DNA from: Tepidiforma thermophila
Lineage (GTDB): Bacteria; Chloroflexota; Dehalococcoidia; Tepidiformales; Tepidiformaceae
Direction of reading: 5' to 3'
Length of the DNA: 64,000 nucleotides
NCBI RefSeq assembly: GCF_002563855.1
Contig: NZ_PDJQ01000001.1
Span: forward strand, 434,001 to 498,000
A model generated the notes under the pieces. That model made no database searches, was not told where the DNA came from, and saw only the letters and a list, made by a program, of their open reading frames with translations. Made by a program: the position numbers and the translations under genes. Of the stretch, positions 53,150-60,705 are shown piece by piece (positions within the stretch are counted from its first letter, which is position 1; each line of letters starts with the position of its first letter).

Positions 53150-54610
53150 TCAGCGGGCGGCAGCCTCGCGGTTCAGGGCCTCGACGACACGGAACAGGTC
53201 GCCGGTCTCCGAAAAGTTGACGGCAATGACGTTGGGCATCCGGCCGCGCTCCTTCCAGCACCGTTCGAACCGCTCGCGCAGCACCGGTTCGCTGTTCGCC
53301 GGGAGGGCATCGGCCGGCGAAGGCGGGAAGTTCGAAACCCAGTGGTTCACCAGGAAGAGCGGGCTGTCTGGCCGGCCGCGGAACGGCTCGCAGCTGAACT
53401 CCTCGGCCGAGCGGAAGAGGAACGGGGTGTCCTGGATCCAGGTGAAGGCATCGTGGTACCAGGGCGGCGCGGGGGCATCCTTCACGTTCTCCGAGAACAC
53501 GAGCAGGCGGCGGTCGGTTTCGACCAGCGCGCGCAGGGTGGGGAGCGGTTCGCCCCAGGTGAGCGTCGCGACGTAGTCGATGAGGCCGGTGCGGACCATC
53601 GCGTCCTGGACGTCGAAGGGGGAGACGTAATCCTGCAGGACGAGGATGACAACCTCGCCGGGGTTCCGGCGGAGGAAAGTGCGGAGGTCGCGCATGACCG
53701 ATTCGAACGGGGTGGCGCCGAGTTCGCAGTAGCCGTGGCAGAGGTAGAGGCCCGGCTTCGCACCCGGCGGGATGGGACCAATACTGTCGGCGAGGCGGGT
53801 TGCGGCCTCCAGCGCCTGGGGACCCCAGTACGGCTCGAGCTTCTCGATCAGCAGGTCCGGGTCGGTGCGGACGCCCCGCCGGGTGGGATAGCCGTAGTGG
53901 ACGTCGACGAGGAGCGCCCGGACGCCGTCCTCGAGCTGCCGGTCAATCGGGTGGATGTGCTCGGCGAGGAACCAGCCGGGCGATTCCGCCGCGCCCATCG
54001 AGTTGTGGGTCGCTGCAAAGACGACCTCATCCAGGCGGCGGTCGCAAAGGGCTTCGGAGCCGTTGCAGCCCTCGTAACGGACGAGGTCGGCGGGCGAAGG
54101 GGCGCGGAGGGCATCGCGGTTGAGCCAGAACAGGCCGCCGACAGTGAGGCCGGCCAGGGCCAGGGTGCTCCCGGCGAAGAGGGCGGGCACGGCCGCCTCC
54201 CGGCGCGCTGGAGCAGGGAGGTCGCGACGGGCGGCCTTGCGGGCGAGCCCGAGGGTGCGCAGGAGTTCAACCCCGGCGAGGTGGGCCAGCGCCAGCCCCG
54301 CGGCGCGCGCGGCCAGCACGAGGCTGCCCAGGGGCGAAATGAAGAGGAGCATGCCGGCCGCGACGCCGCCGGCCGCGACGCCGCCGGCCGCGAGCGCGAC
54401 GCGGCCCGCCCGGTGCTCCCAGGCGCCCGCGAACCAGCGCCGCACGGCCGCAGCCTGGTCGCGGGCGGAGGTTGTGGCGACGAGGCTGGAGGCGACGGAG
54501 GCGACCCCCACGCCGGCCGCGGCCTGGAGCCACATCCACCAGCGCAGCTCCTCGCTGTAGCGGTCCCAGACTGCGCGGGCAGCGGCGCCGGCGGCAGGCG
54601 GCCCGGGCAC
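53150..54610 (-). CDS. PI-PLC X-domain membrane protein, downstream part of a broken gene
   Basis: 486 residues from a GTG at 54610. Membrane helices lie in residues 20-170. The catalytic-like region has ATHNSMGAAESPGW (first active-site His), EDGVRALLVDVHYG and LLVFSEN, as in PI-PLC X-domain proteins. The frame is the same as that of the upstream 195-residue piece at 54707-55294; only one TGA separates them, and the intervening codons (RAASTAFGIGLIGGALFTWL) form a clean membrane helix. So the two are one 714-residue protein interrupted by a nonsense codon, unless read through. Confidence 0.75.
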   Translation of the reverse strand: MPGPPAAGAAARAVWDRYSEELRWWMWLQAAAGVGVASVASSLVATTSARDQAAAVRRWFAGAWEHRAGRVALAAGGVAAGGVAAGMLLFISPLGSLVLAARAAGLALAHLAGVELLRTLGLARKAARRDLPAPARREAAVPALFAGSTLALAGLTVGGLFWLNRDALRAPSPADLVRYEGCNGSEALCDRRLDEVVFAATHNSMGAAESPGWFLAEHIHPIDRQLEDGVRALLVDVHYGYPTRRGVRTDPDLLIEKLEPYWGPQALEAATRLADSIGPIPPGAKPGLYLCHGYCELGATPFESVMRDLRTFLRRNPGEVVILVLQDYVSPFDVQDAMVRTGLIDYVATLTWGEPLPTLRALVETDRRLLVFSENVKDAPAPPWYHDAFTWIQDTPFLFRSAEEFSCEPFRGRPDSPLFLVNHWVSNFPPSPADALPANSEPVLRERFERCWKERGRMPNVIAVNFSETGDLFRVVEALNREAAAR

Positions 54611-54706
54611 CCGCGCAGCAATGACATCGCCGATGACGGCGATGGCGAGCCACGTGAAGAGCGCGCCGCCGATGAGCCCGATGCCGAAGGCCGTGGAGGC
54701 AGCCCG

Positions 54707-55294
54707 TCAGGAGTGGCCGATGAGCCCGGCCGCCAGGTAGCAGGCTGCGGCACCGGCGAGCACGGCCACGGTGAGCGCCCGCAGCTGCCGATCAATCTCG
54801 ATCAGCCGCGTCCCGGCGCTGCGGGTCGCCAGCTCGATCGCGCCGAGGTTCGGCCCGCCGGGGAAGCGGTCGGCCAGCCCAGGGTCGTTGGCGCGCAGGC
54901 CGGCCTCGGCGAGGAGGGCAACATCCGAGACATTGAGCACAAAGCTCTGGCGTTCGCCGGCGAAGATCGCCCGGTGGAGGTCGCGCGCGGCGGCTTCAAG
55001 GATCCGTTCGAACGGCCGGCTCACCAGGGCGGTTTCGACGACCGTCTCGACGAGCGGGCGGGCAGCGAGGAGGTCCGGCTGCTGGTCGACGGCCTGGTTG
55101 AGGATGACCCGGCGCACCTCCGCGCGGACCGTCTCGTTCTCCATGAGCGATACGGCCGTCGCCGCGAAGCGGTCCTCGTCGTAAAGGACATCGGCAAGCC
55201 AGAAGCGGACGACGGCGGCGTTGAGGAGCAGCGCGGCAGCGACGCCGAGCAGGGCGGATCCGGCCGAGCGCGAGAGGTGGAACGTCCTGTTCAT
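54707..55294 (-). pseudogene. N-terminal part of the broken PI-PLC membrane protein
   Basis: 195 residues, ATG 55294. The first helix is AGSALLGVAAALLLNAAVVRFWLA, followed by an outer-face domain (VSLMENETVRAEVRRVILNQAV, FERILEAAARDLHRAIF) and a second helix ending AGLIGHS, then TGA (54709-54707). The next codon in frame is CGG (Arg), and the downstream sequence continues in frame into the PI-PLC part. A CGA to TGA change would explain it. Sequencing error, recent pseudogene or real readthrough remain open. Confidence 0.65.
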
Positions 55295-55355
55295 GCTGCA
55301 GCGCAGCGGCGAGCGGGCGCCCGCACCTGGCGGAGCATCATGCCACCCGGCGGCG

Positions 55356-55859
55356 CTACTCGGCGACCATGAACGCCCAGCCGACCGCCTGCTTCACCTG
55401 CGCATTCGGGTTGAGCGGGTCCTGCACGACGATGGCGGCCTCGTGGCGGCCCGGCGTGAGCCCCTCGGGCGGCGCGTAGCAGACCCTGCCGTTCTCCGGC
55501 GCTTCGCGGGTGGGGATGACCCACGTGAGCTTGTCAGTGACTTCGACACCGTCGACGGCCATGCGGAACCACTGGCCGTACTGCGGGGTGCCGTCGAAGC
55601 TGACCTCGGCGCAGATGCCGCCCGGGTTGGCCGGGTTCGGCGAGCGGGTCGCGGCCTGCGACACCGTCGTGCCGTGCTCGGGGTAGACCTTCAGGATGTT
55701 GCCGCCGAGCTTCGGCGCGGGGCCGAACTGGCCGTAGTCGGGCGTGGGCGTCGGCGTCGGGACCGGGTCGGGGCCGTCGCCGCAGGCAGCCGCCGCGAGG
55801 AGGACGGCCGGGAGGGCGAGCGCGAGCAGGATGCGGCGGAGGCGCGGCAGGGGGTGCAT
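55356..55859 (-). CDS. Secreted lipoprotein, unknown function
   Basis: 167 residues. A classical lipoprotein signal: RRILLALALPAVLLAAAACGDG, with the acylated cysteine about residue 26. A Thr/Pro linker (PVPTPTPTP) leads to a single domain with two cysteines (GICAEVSF, GRVCYAPPEG), perhaps a disulphide, and strand-rich sequence (GRHEAAIVVQDP). Immunoglobulin-like by pattern, function unknown. It lies just upstream of the broken membrane gene on the same strand. Confidence 0.75.
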   Translation of the reverse strand: MHPLPRLRRILLALALPAVLLAAAACGDGPDPVPTPTPTPDYGQFGPAPKLGGNILKVYPEHGTTVSQAATRSPNPANPGGICAEVSFDGTPQYGQWFRMAVDGVEVTDKLTWVIPTREAPENGRVCYAPPEGLTPGRHEAAIVVQDPLNPNAQVKQAVGWAFMVAE

Positions 55860-55970
55860 CGACCCGAAGGTAGCAAACGGCGCGCCAGCGGGGAACGTGC
55901 CACCTTTCCCTTGGCGTTCCGCGGCGGGCCGGGCAGCTTCGAGCCCGAGAACCTGTCATGGAGGTGCCCG

Positions 55971-56333
55971 ATGGACCCGAACGACCCCGCGCGCGACGAC
56001 CTCGTGCTCGAACTGGAGGAGCTGCGGGCGCAGCTCGCGGAGCGCGACGAGGCGCTGGCCGCTGCGCGGGCGGCCCACGACCGCGCCGTCGCCCGCCTGC
56101 GCGACGCGCTCCTCGCGAGCGAGCCGGCGCTCGACCCGGCGCTGCTCGGCGGCGCGACCGTCGAGGAGGTGGAGGCGAGCTTCGCGGCGGCGAAGGAGAC
56201 GCTGGCGCGCATCCGCGAGGCCGTGCGGCGGGAGGCCGCGGCCGCCATCCCGGCCGGGTCGGCCCTGCGCCAGAACGGCCAGCCGGCGCTCTCCCCGCTC
56301 GAAAAGATCCGCGCCGGGCTGAGCCGGCGGTAG
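55971..56333 (+). CDS. Coiled-coil protein of unknown function
   Basis: 120 residues. GGAGG lies 7 bases before ATG 55971. Nearly all helix: DLVLELEELRAQLAERDEAL, then ARLRDALLASEP and EASFAAAKETLARIREAVRR. A short disordered tail follows. No cysteine, no membrane segment. It ends next to the convergent ruvA stop. No family is recognised. Confidence 0.65.
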   Translation: MDPNDPARDDLVLELEELRAQLAERDEALAAARAAHDRAVARLRDALLASEPALDPALLGGATVEEVEASFAAAKETLARIREAVRREAAAAIPAGSALRQNGQPALSPLEKIRAGLSRR

Positions 56334-56334
56334 C

Positions 56335-56994
56335 TCAGCGGGCGTCGAGGCTGCGGAGCACGGCCATCACCACGGCATCGAGCGAATCGAGCGAGGGGTC
56401 GGCGCGGACCGCCTCCTCGACCCGGCGGCGGGCCTCGGCGCGGCTGTAGCCGAGGCCCGCAATCGCTTCGGCGGCATCGGCGAGCAGCCGCTTCTCTTCG
56501 AACTGCGCGGCATCGACCGGCCGTTCGACGCCGGCATCCTGCAGGGCGGCTTCGGCGGTCACGCGGCCGCGGAGGGTCGCGATGATCTTGTCGGCGGAGC
56601 GCGGGCCGATGCCGGGCAGGCGGGCGAGGGTGGCCCGGTCTTCCTGCTCAATCGCCCGGGCGATGGTCGAGACCGAGACGTTCATCGCTTTCACCGCCTT
56701 GGCCGGGCCGATCCCTTCGACCATGGTGAACTTGCGGAAGAAGTCGCGCTCGGCCCGGCGGAGGAAGCCGACGAGGACGGGCGTCGGGTTGTTGGCGGTG
56801 ACGTGATAGAAGATGTGGAGGCCGAGTTCGGGCCCTTCGCCGGCGGCGAGGTCGGCCTCGCCCGCGAGCTCGGTCAGCTCGGGCCAGAGCGCAATCGGCA
56901 CGAGAATTTCGAAGCGCACGCCGTGGACATCGAGCTCGACCAGCGGGCCGGCGAGGTCCATCCGCGCGAGCCGGCCGCGAAGGTGCGTGATCAT
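56335..56994 (-). CDS. ruvA: Holliday junction DNA helicase subunit RuvA
   Basis: 219 residues. An OB-like N-terminus (MITHLRGRL, FEILVPIALWPELTE), then the double HhH region with VEGIGPAKAVKAM and LPGIGPRSADKII, and the C-terminal third domain (YSRAEARRRVEEAVR) that activates RuvB. With RuvB and RuvC it drives branch migration in recombination. ruvB and ruvC are not adjacent. It is divergent from mutM. Confidence 0.94.
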   Translation of the reverse strand: MITHLRGRLARMDLAGPLVELDVHGVRFEILVPIALWPELTELAGEADLAAGEGPELGLHIFYHVTANNPTPVLVGFLRRAERDFFRKFTMVEGIGPAKAVKAMNVSVSTIARAIEQEDRATLARLPGIGPRSADKIIATLRGRVTAEAALQDAGVERPVDAAQFEEKRLLADAAEAIAGLGYSRAEARRRVEEAVRADPSLDSLDAVVMAVLRSLDAR

Positions 56995-57051
56995 CGGGCG
57001 CCAGTATGCCACGGGTGGCGCGAGCGGGGCCGCCGGTTCGACAATCGGTGC

Positions 57052-57912
57052 GTGCCCGAGCTGCCGGAAGTCGAAACGATCCGCCGCGACCTCGCGCCGC
57101 TCGTCACCGGGCGCACCATCGTCGATGTCGAGGTCGACCCCGGCACGATTCACCTGCTGGCCGGGGTGCCGCTCGAAACGCTCCGGGCGAGCCTCGCCGG
57201 GCGGACGATCCGGTCGCTCGGCCGGCGCGGCAAGTATCTCCTCTTCGAACTGGACGACGGCCGCTGGTGGGTCGCCCACCTCCGGATGACCGGCAGGCTT
57301 GTCTGGCGGCCCCACGCTGCCCCGCCCGAGCCGTATGAGCGGGCGCGCGTTGTGTTCGATAACGGCCACGACCTGCGCTGGAGCGACCTGCGGAAGTTCG
57401 GCACCTGGCGCATCCACGCCTCCGCCGAGGAGGTGGTGGGCCGGCTCGGCCCGGAGCCGATCGACGCCGGGCTGACGGAGGCGCAGTTCCGCCGGGCCTT
57501 CGAAGGGCGGACCGCGCCGGTGAAGGCAGTCCTGCTCGACCAGCGCCGGTTCGCCGGGCTCGGCAACATTTATGTCGATGAAGCGCTGTTCGCGGCCCGC
57601 ATCCGGCCCGATACACCGGCCGGCCAGCTCTCCCGCGCAGCGCTCGGGCGGCTCTACCGCGCCTGCCGCGACGTGCTGGAGCGGGGCATCGCCCACCGCG
57701 GCGCGAGCTTCCGCGACTACGTCGACGGGCAGGGGAACGAAGGCCGGCAGCACATGTTCGTGCAGGTCTTCCGGCGGACGGGGAAGCCGTGCTACGCCTG
57801 CGGTACGCCGATTGAACGGAGCATTGTCGGCGGGCGGGCCACCCACTACTGCCCGCGCTGCCAGCGGCCCGCCCGCCGGCCGCAGCGGAGGGAGGCCGGG
57901 CGTGCTGGCTGA
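57052..57912 (+). CDS. mutM: Formamidopyrimidine-DNA glycosylase
   Basis: 286 residues. GTG 57052 gives (V)PELPEVETIRRDL; after Met removal Pro2 is the catalytic amine and Glu3 the acid. Lys is present in RRGKYLLF, and the H2TH region has LLDQRRFAGLGNIYVDEALF. The zinc finger has Cys pairs in GKPCYACGTPI and HYCPRCQRP. It removes oxidised purines. The stop overlaps the next gene by 11 bases. Confidence 0.96.
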   Translation: MPELPEVETIRRDLAPLVTGRTIVDVEVDPGTIHLLAGVPLETLRASLAGRTIRSLGRRGKYLLFELDDGRWWVAHLRMTGRLVWRPHAAPPEPYERARVVFDNGHDLRWSDLRKFGTWRIHASAEEVVGRLGPEPIDAGLTEAQFRRAFEGRTAPVKAVLLDQRRFAGLGNIYVDEALFAARIRPDTPAGQLSRAALGRLYRACRDVLERGIAHRGASFRDYVDGQGNEGRQHMFVQVFRRTGKPCYACGTPIERSIVGGRATHYCPRCQRPARRPQRREAGRAG

Positions 57913-58804
57913 CCCGCGGGACGCTGCGCGCGCCCTCGGGCTGCCGACCGGGAGCGAACCGGTACGGGAGCCGCTGGGCGAGGCCCCCGGCGCCCCGGAA
58001 CGGTGGAGCGGGGGCGGCCGGGCCCTCATCGCCCGGCGCCCGCTGCCGGAGGAGGCGGCGCACAACCACGCCGCGGTCTTCGAAGCGCTCAGCAGGGCCG
58101 GGTTCCCGCACATCCCGCGGCTGCTCGGCTTCTCCGGGCTCGCCACGCTCGAAGAGGAAGTCCCGGGGCTGACCGCGCTGCAGGTAGAGCCGCCGCCGGG
58201 CTCGGCCGCGGCGGCCGTCGGGGCGCTCGCCGCGCTCCACGCCCTGCCGCTGCGGGAAGGGCTCGACTGGGAGAAGCCGCCGGCGGAGCTGCTGCCGGGG
58301 GCGCCGCCGCTCTACCGCCTCGGCTTCGCCGCGCACGAGCGGGAGGCGGCGGGGCCGGGGTTCGCCGCGGCCCGGGAGGCGCTGCTGGCCGGGCCGTTCG
58401 GCTTCGCGCACCGGGCGGCGACCGCGGCGAACATCCTGCTCGCGCCGGGCCGGGCGTGGCTGGTGAACTTCGGCGCCGCCGGGTTCGGCCACCAGCTCTT
58501 CGATGTGGCGGCCTTCCTCCTCACCAGCGGGCTCAATGCGCCGGCCCGGCGGGCCCTCGCCATGGAGTACGCCCGCCTGCGGGGGCTCGAACCGGAGGCC
58601 ACGGCCGACCTGGTCGACCTCGCCGGCATCGCCTGGGGGGTGGAGGAGCTGCTCGGGCTGCCGCGCCGCCAGGTGGAGACGCTCGGCGACGACGCCGCGC
58701 TGGCGGCGCTCAACCTCGCGGCGGTCCGGATCGAGCGGGGCATGCGCGAACCGGCGGGCGGTGCGCCCGCGGCGGCGGCGATCCGGCGGGCGCTCTGGGG
58801 CTAG
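57902..58804 (+). CDS. APH-fold protein with degenerate catalytic motifs
   Basis: 300 residues. GTG 57902 overlaps mutM. The overall course follows aminoglycoside-phosphotransferase-like kinases (LEEEVPGLTALQVEPP, AAVGALAALHALPLR, FGHQLFDVAAFLL). The catalytic HxDxxxxN reads HRAATAAN (residues 170-177), and the DFG-like metal site reads NFG (189-191). Both key acidic residues are lost, so it is probably a pseudokinase. Role unknown; coupling to mutM suggests co-expression. Confidence 0.7.
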   Translation: MLADPRDAARALGLPTGSEPVREPLGEAPGAPERWSGGGRALIARRPLPEEAAHNHAAVFEALSRAGFPHIPRLLGFSGLATLEEEVPGLTALQVEPPPGSAAAAVGALAALHALPLREGLDWEKPPAELLPGAPPLYRLGFAAHEREAAGPGFAAAREALLAGPFGFAHRAATAANILLAPGRAWLVNFGAAGFGHQLFDVAAFLLTSGLNAPARRALAMEYARLRGLEPEATADLVDLAGIAWGVEELLGLPRRQVETLGDDAALAALNLAAVRIERGMREPAGGAPAAAAIRRALWG

Positions 58805-58844
58805 CCCGCTCCGGCAGCGGCCATCCCGTGCCGATGATCCCGGT

Positions 58845-59573
58845 ATGCTCCGCAAGCTCCCGTGGGTGGTGCTCGCGCTCCTCTTTTTGAGCACAGCCCG
58901 CTGCTACACGGCCGACCTCGCCGCCGGCGTCGCCGGGCTGCCCGTCGTGGGGCCGATCCTCGTGCCGCCGGCGCCGGTCCCGGCCTACGTCCAGGCGATC
59001 GGCACGCCGGCGCCGGTCGAGCTGCCTGAGGGGGATTTCGCCGCCTGGTTCCCGGCCGAGGGCGGCTGGCGGGGGGTGCCGCCGGCAGAGTGGCAGGCGA
59101 TGGCGCTCGCTGCGACCGCTGCCGGGACGCCGGCGGGCTGGGCCGAACTGTGCGCGAAGGCCTCCGCGGCTGCCGGCGCCGACCGGGCCGCCGCCCCGCT
59201 GCCCGGCGCGCTCGCCTGCAGCGACGACCCGGCCCTCACCGCCGTGCAGCGGGTCGCGCTCCAGCTGTTCGACCTGCGGGCGGAGCTCGGGCTCTGGCTG
59301 AACGGCGCGCCGAACGGCTCCATCGGCGCGGTCCAGGCGCGCCAGGCCGGCCTCCGCCTGCTCTGCGCGACCGCGGCACCGGGCCGGCTCGACCCCGCGG
59401 CGCTGGCCGCCGCCTGCACGAAGGGGCTCGATGCCGCCTACCTCGCCGGCGACGGGGCCGCCACGATGGCCGCGGTCGAGGAGGCGTACGCGGGGCTGGC
59501 GGCCGCGATCGCCGCCGCCGACCCGACCATCGAGAGCGAACCGGCGGCCTACGGGGGAGAGGCCGCGCCCTGA
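58845..59573 (+). CDS. Secreted or membrane-anchored Ala-rich protein
   Basis: 242 residues. The N-terminus WVVLALLFLSTARC is a signal or anchor; the Arg before Cys does not fit a lipobox. The mature part has cysteine-bearing helical repeats (WAELCAKASAAAGA, GALACSDDPAL, LRLLCATAAPG, ALAAACTKGLDA), perhaps stabilised by disulphides. No family is recognised. Its stop is 46 bases before a short reading frame and the methyltransferase-like gene. Confidence 0.7.
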   Translation: MLRKLPWVVLALLFLSTARCYTADLAAGVAGLPVVGPILVPPAPVPAYVQAIGTPAPVELPEGDFAAWFPAEGGWRGVPPAEWQAMALAATAAGTPAGWAELCAKASAAAGADRAAAPLPGALACSDDPALTAVQRVALQLFDLRAELGLWLNGAPNGSIGAVQARQAGLRLLCATAAPGRLDPAALAAACTKGLDAAYLAGDGAATMAAVEEAYAGLAAAIAAADPTIESEPAAYGGEAAP

Positions 59574-59618
59574 GCCGCGTAGAATGCGGCCGACCTGCCA
59601 CCCGCGAGGAGCCGCCCG

Positions 59619-59702
59619 ATGCCCGCCTTCGCCCGCCCGGCGCCGACCCTGGACGACCGCGAGGCCGCGGCGGCGCACCGGGAGCTCCCGGCGGCGGTGT
59701 AG
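59619..59702 (+). CDS. Possible 27-residue leader peptide
   Basis: ATG 59619 has GAGGAG 8 bases upstream. The peptide MPAFARPAPTLDDREAAAAH runs on to ELPAAV and a TAG one base before the next GTG. It may let ribosomes reinitiate on the following gene. The peptide itself shows no motif. Confidence 0.3.
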   Translation: MPAFARPAPTLDDREAAAAHRELPAAV

Positions 59703-59703
59703 C

Positions 59704-60555
59704 GTGGCCGGGAAGGGGCGCGCGGCCGCGGACTGGCTCGAGCGGACGCTCGCCGGGCCCGCGCTCGTGCAGGCGCTGGCCGCCGCGGCCCGGCTCGGCA
59801 TCTTCGACCTGGTGCGCGACCAGCCCCGCTCGGCGCTGCTCCTCGCCAGCACGGCGGGCGTGCACCCCGAGGGGCTGGCCCGGCTGCTCCGGGCGCTGGC
59901 CGCCGCGGGGGTGCTCGCCCCTACAGGGGACGGCCGCTTCGGCCCCACGCCGGTCTCCGACCTGCTCTGCCGGGACGCGCGCGGGCCGCACCGGGAGCGG
60001 CTGCTCGCGCTGGCGAACCTGGAGTGGGAGGGCTGGGCCGGCCTCCTGCAGGCCGTGGAGACCGGCCGCCCCGCCCGCGCGCTGCCCGGCCCGGGCGAGG
60101 AGCTCCCCCCGGCGGCGGCCGCCGACGCGCTCCGGCGGGCGCCGGGCAGCGCAGCGCCGGCCATCGTCTTCGGCAGCGAGGGGGCCCGGGCGTGGCTCGC
60201 CGCTGCCATCCCCGCCGCCACGGGGGCGGCCGGGCCGCCCGCCTGCGCCGCCGGGAGCGGGCTCTCTGCCCGGGACGATGCCGGCGTCCTCGCCGAGCTG
60301 GCGGCCGTCCACGCCGCACTCCCGCCGGGCGGGCGGGTGCTCCTGGTCGAACCGGTGCTGTCCGCGGACCCGGCCGCCGGCCTCGACCTCGCGCTGCGCG
60401 ACCTGCGCCGGCTCGCGCTCGGGGCCGGACGCTACCGCACGGCGGAGGAGTGGCAGCGGCTGCTGGAGCGGGCCGGGCTCCGCTTCGAGGGGATGCAGCC
60501 GGTGCGCGGGGCCGGGGGCTGGGCCGTGCTCACGGCGAGCCGGGGGCTCGTGTAG
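59704..60555 (+). CDS. Methyltransferase-like protein lacking the SAM motif
   Basis: 283 residues. The N-terminal winged-helix dimerisation domain of plant-type O-methyltransferases is recognisable (LERTLAGPALVQALAAAARLGIFDLVRD, LARLLRALAAAGVLAP). The C-terminus has PPGGRVLLVEPVL and YRTAEEWQRLLERAGLRFE, as in the SAM-dependent core. The glycine-rich SAM loop (VDVGGGxG) is missing and the central region is short. It is probably an inactive or remodelled member. GTG 59704 directly follows the short reading frame's stop. Confidence 0.65.
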   Translation: MAGKGRAAADWLERTLAGPALVQALAAAARLGIFDLVRDQPRSALLLASTAGVHPEGLARLLRALAAAGVLAPTGDGRFGPTPVSDLLCRDARGPHRERLLALANLEWEGWAGLLQAVETGRPARALPGPGEELPPAAAADALRRAPGSAAPAIVFGSEGARAWLAAAIPAATGAAGPPACAAGSGLSARDDAGVLAELAAVHAALPPGGRVLLVEPVLSADPAAGLDLALRDLRRLALGAGRYRTAEEWQRLLERAGLRFEGMQPVRGAGGWAVLTASRGLV

Positions 60556-60705
60556 CACGAAGACGCCCTGCGTTCCGGCCGTCCACCCCGCGGTCACCGG
60601 TCGGTCACCGGCCGGGGGCGTCACCCCGGGAGCGGCCCGTGCCATAGGACCGGCAAGGAGGACACGACTCCCTGCCGGGGCACCCCGGGAGAGAGGCTGG
60701 ACCGC

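Noticed and set aside
54707-54709. Selenocysteine codon in the PI-PLC gene
   Set aside because: The TGA lies beside a membrane helix with no redox motif and no evident SECIS hairpin just after it; a CGA to TGA change is simpler.
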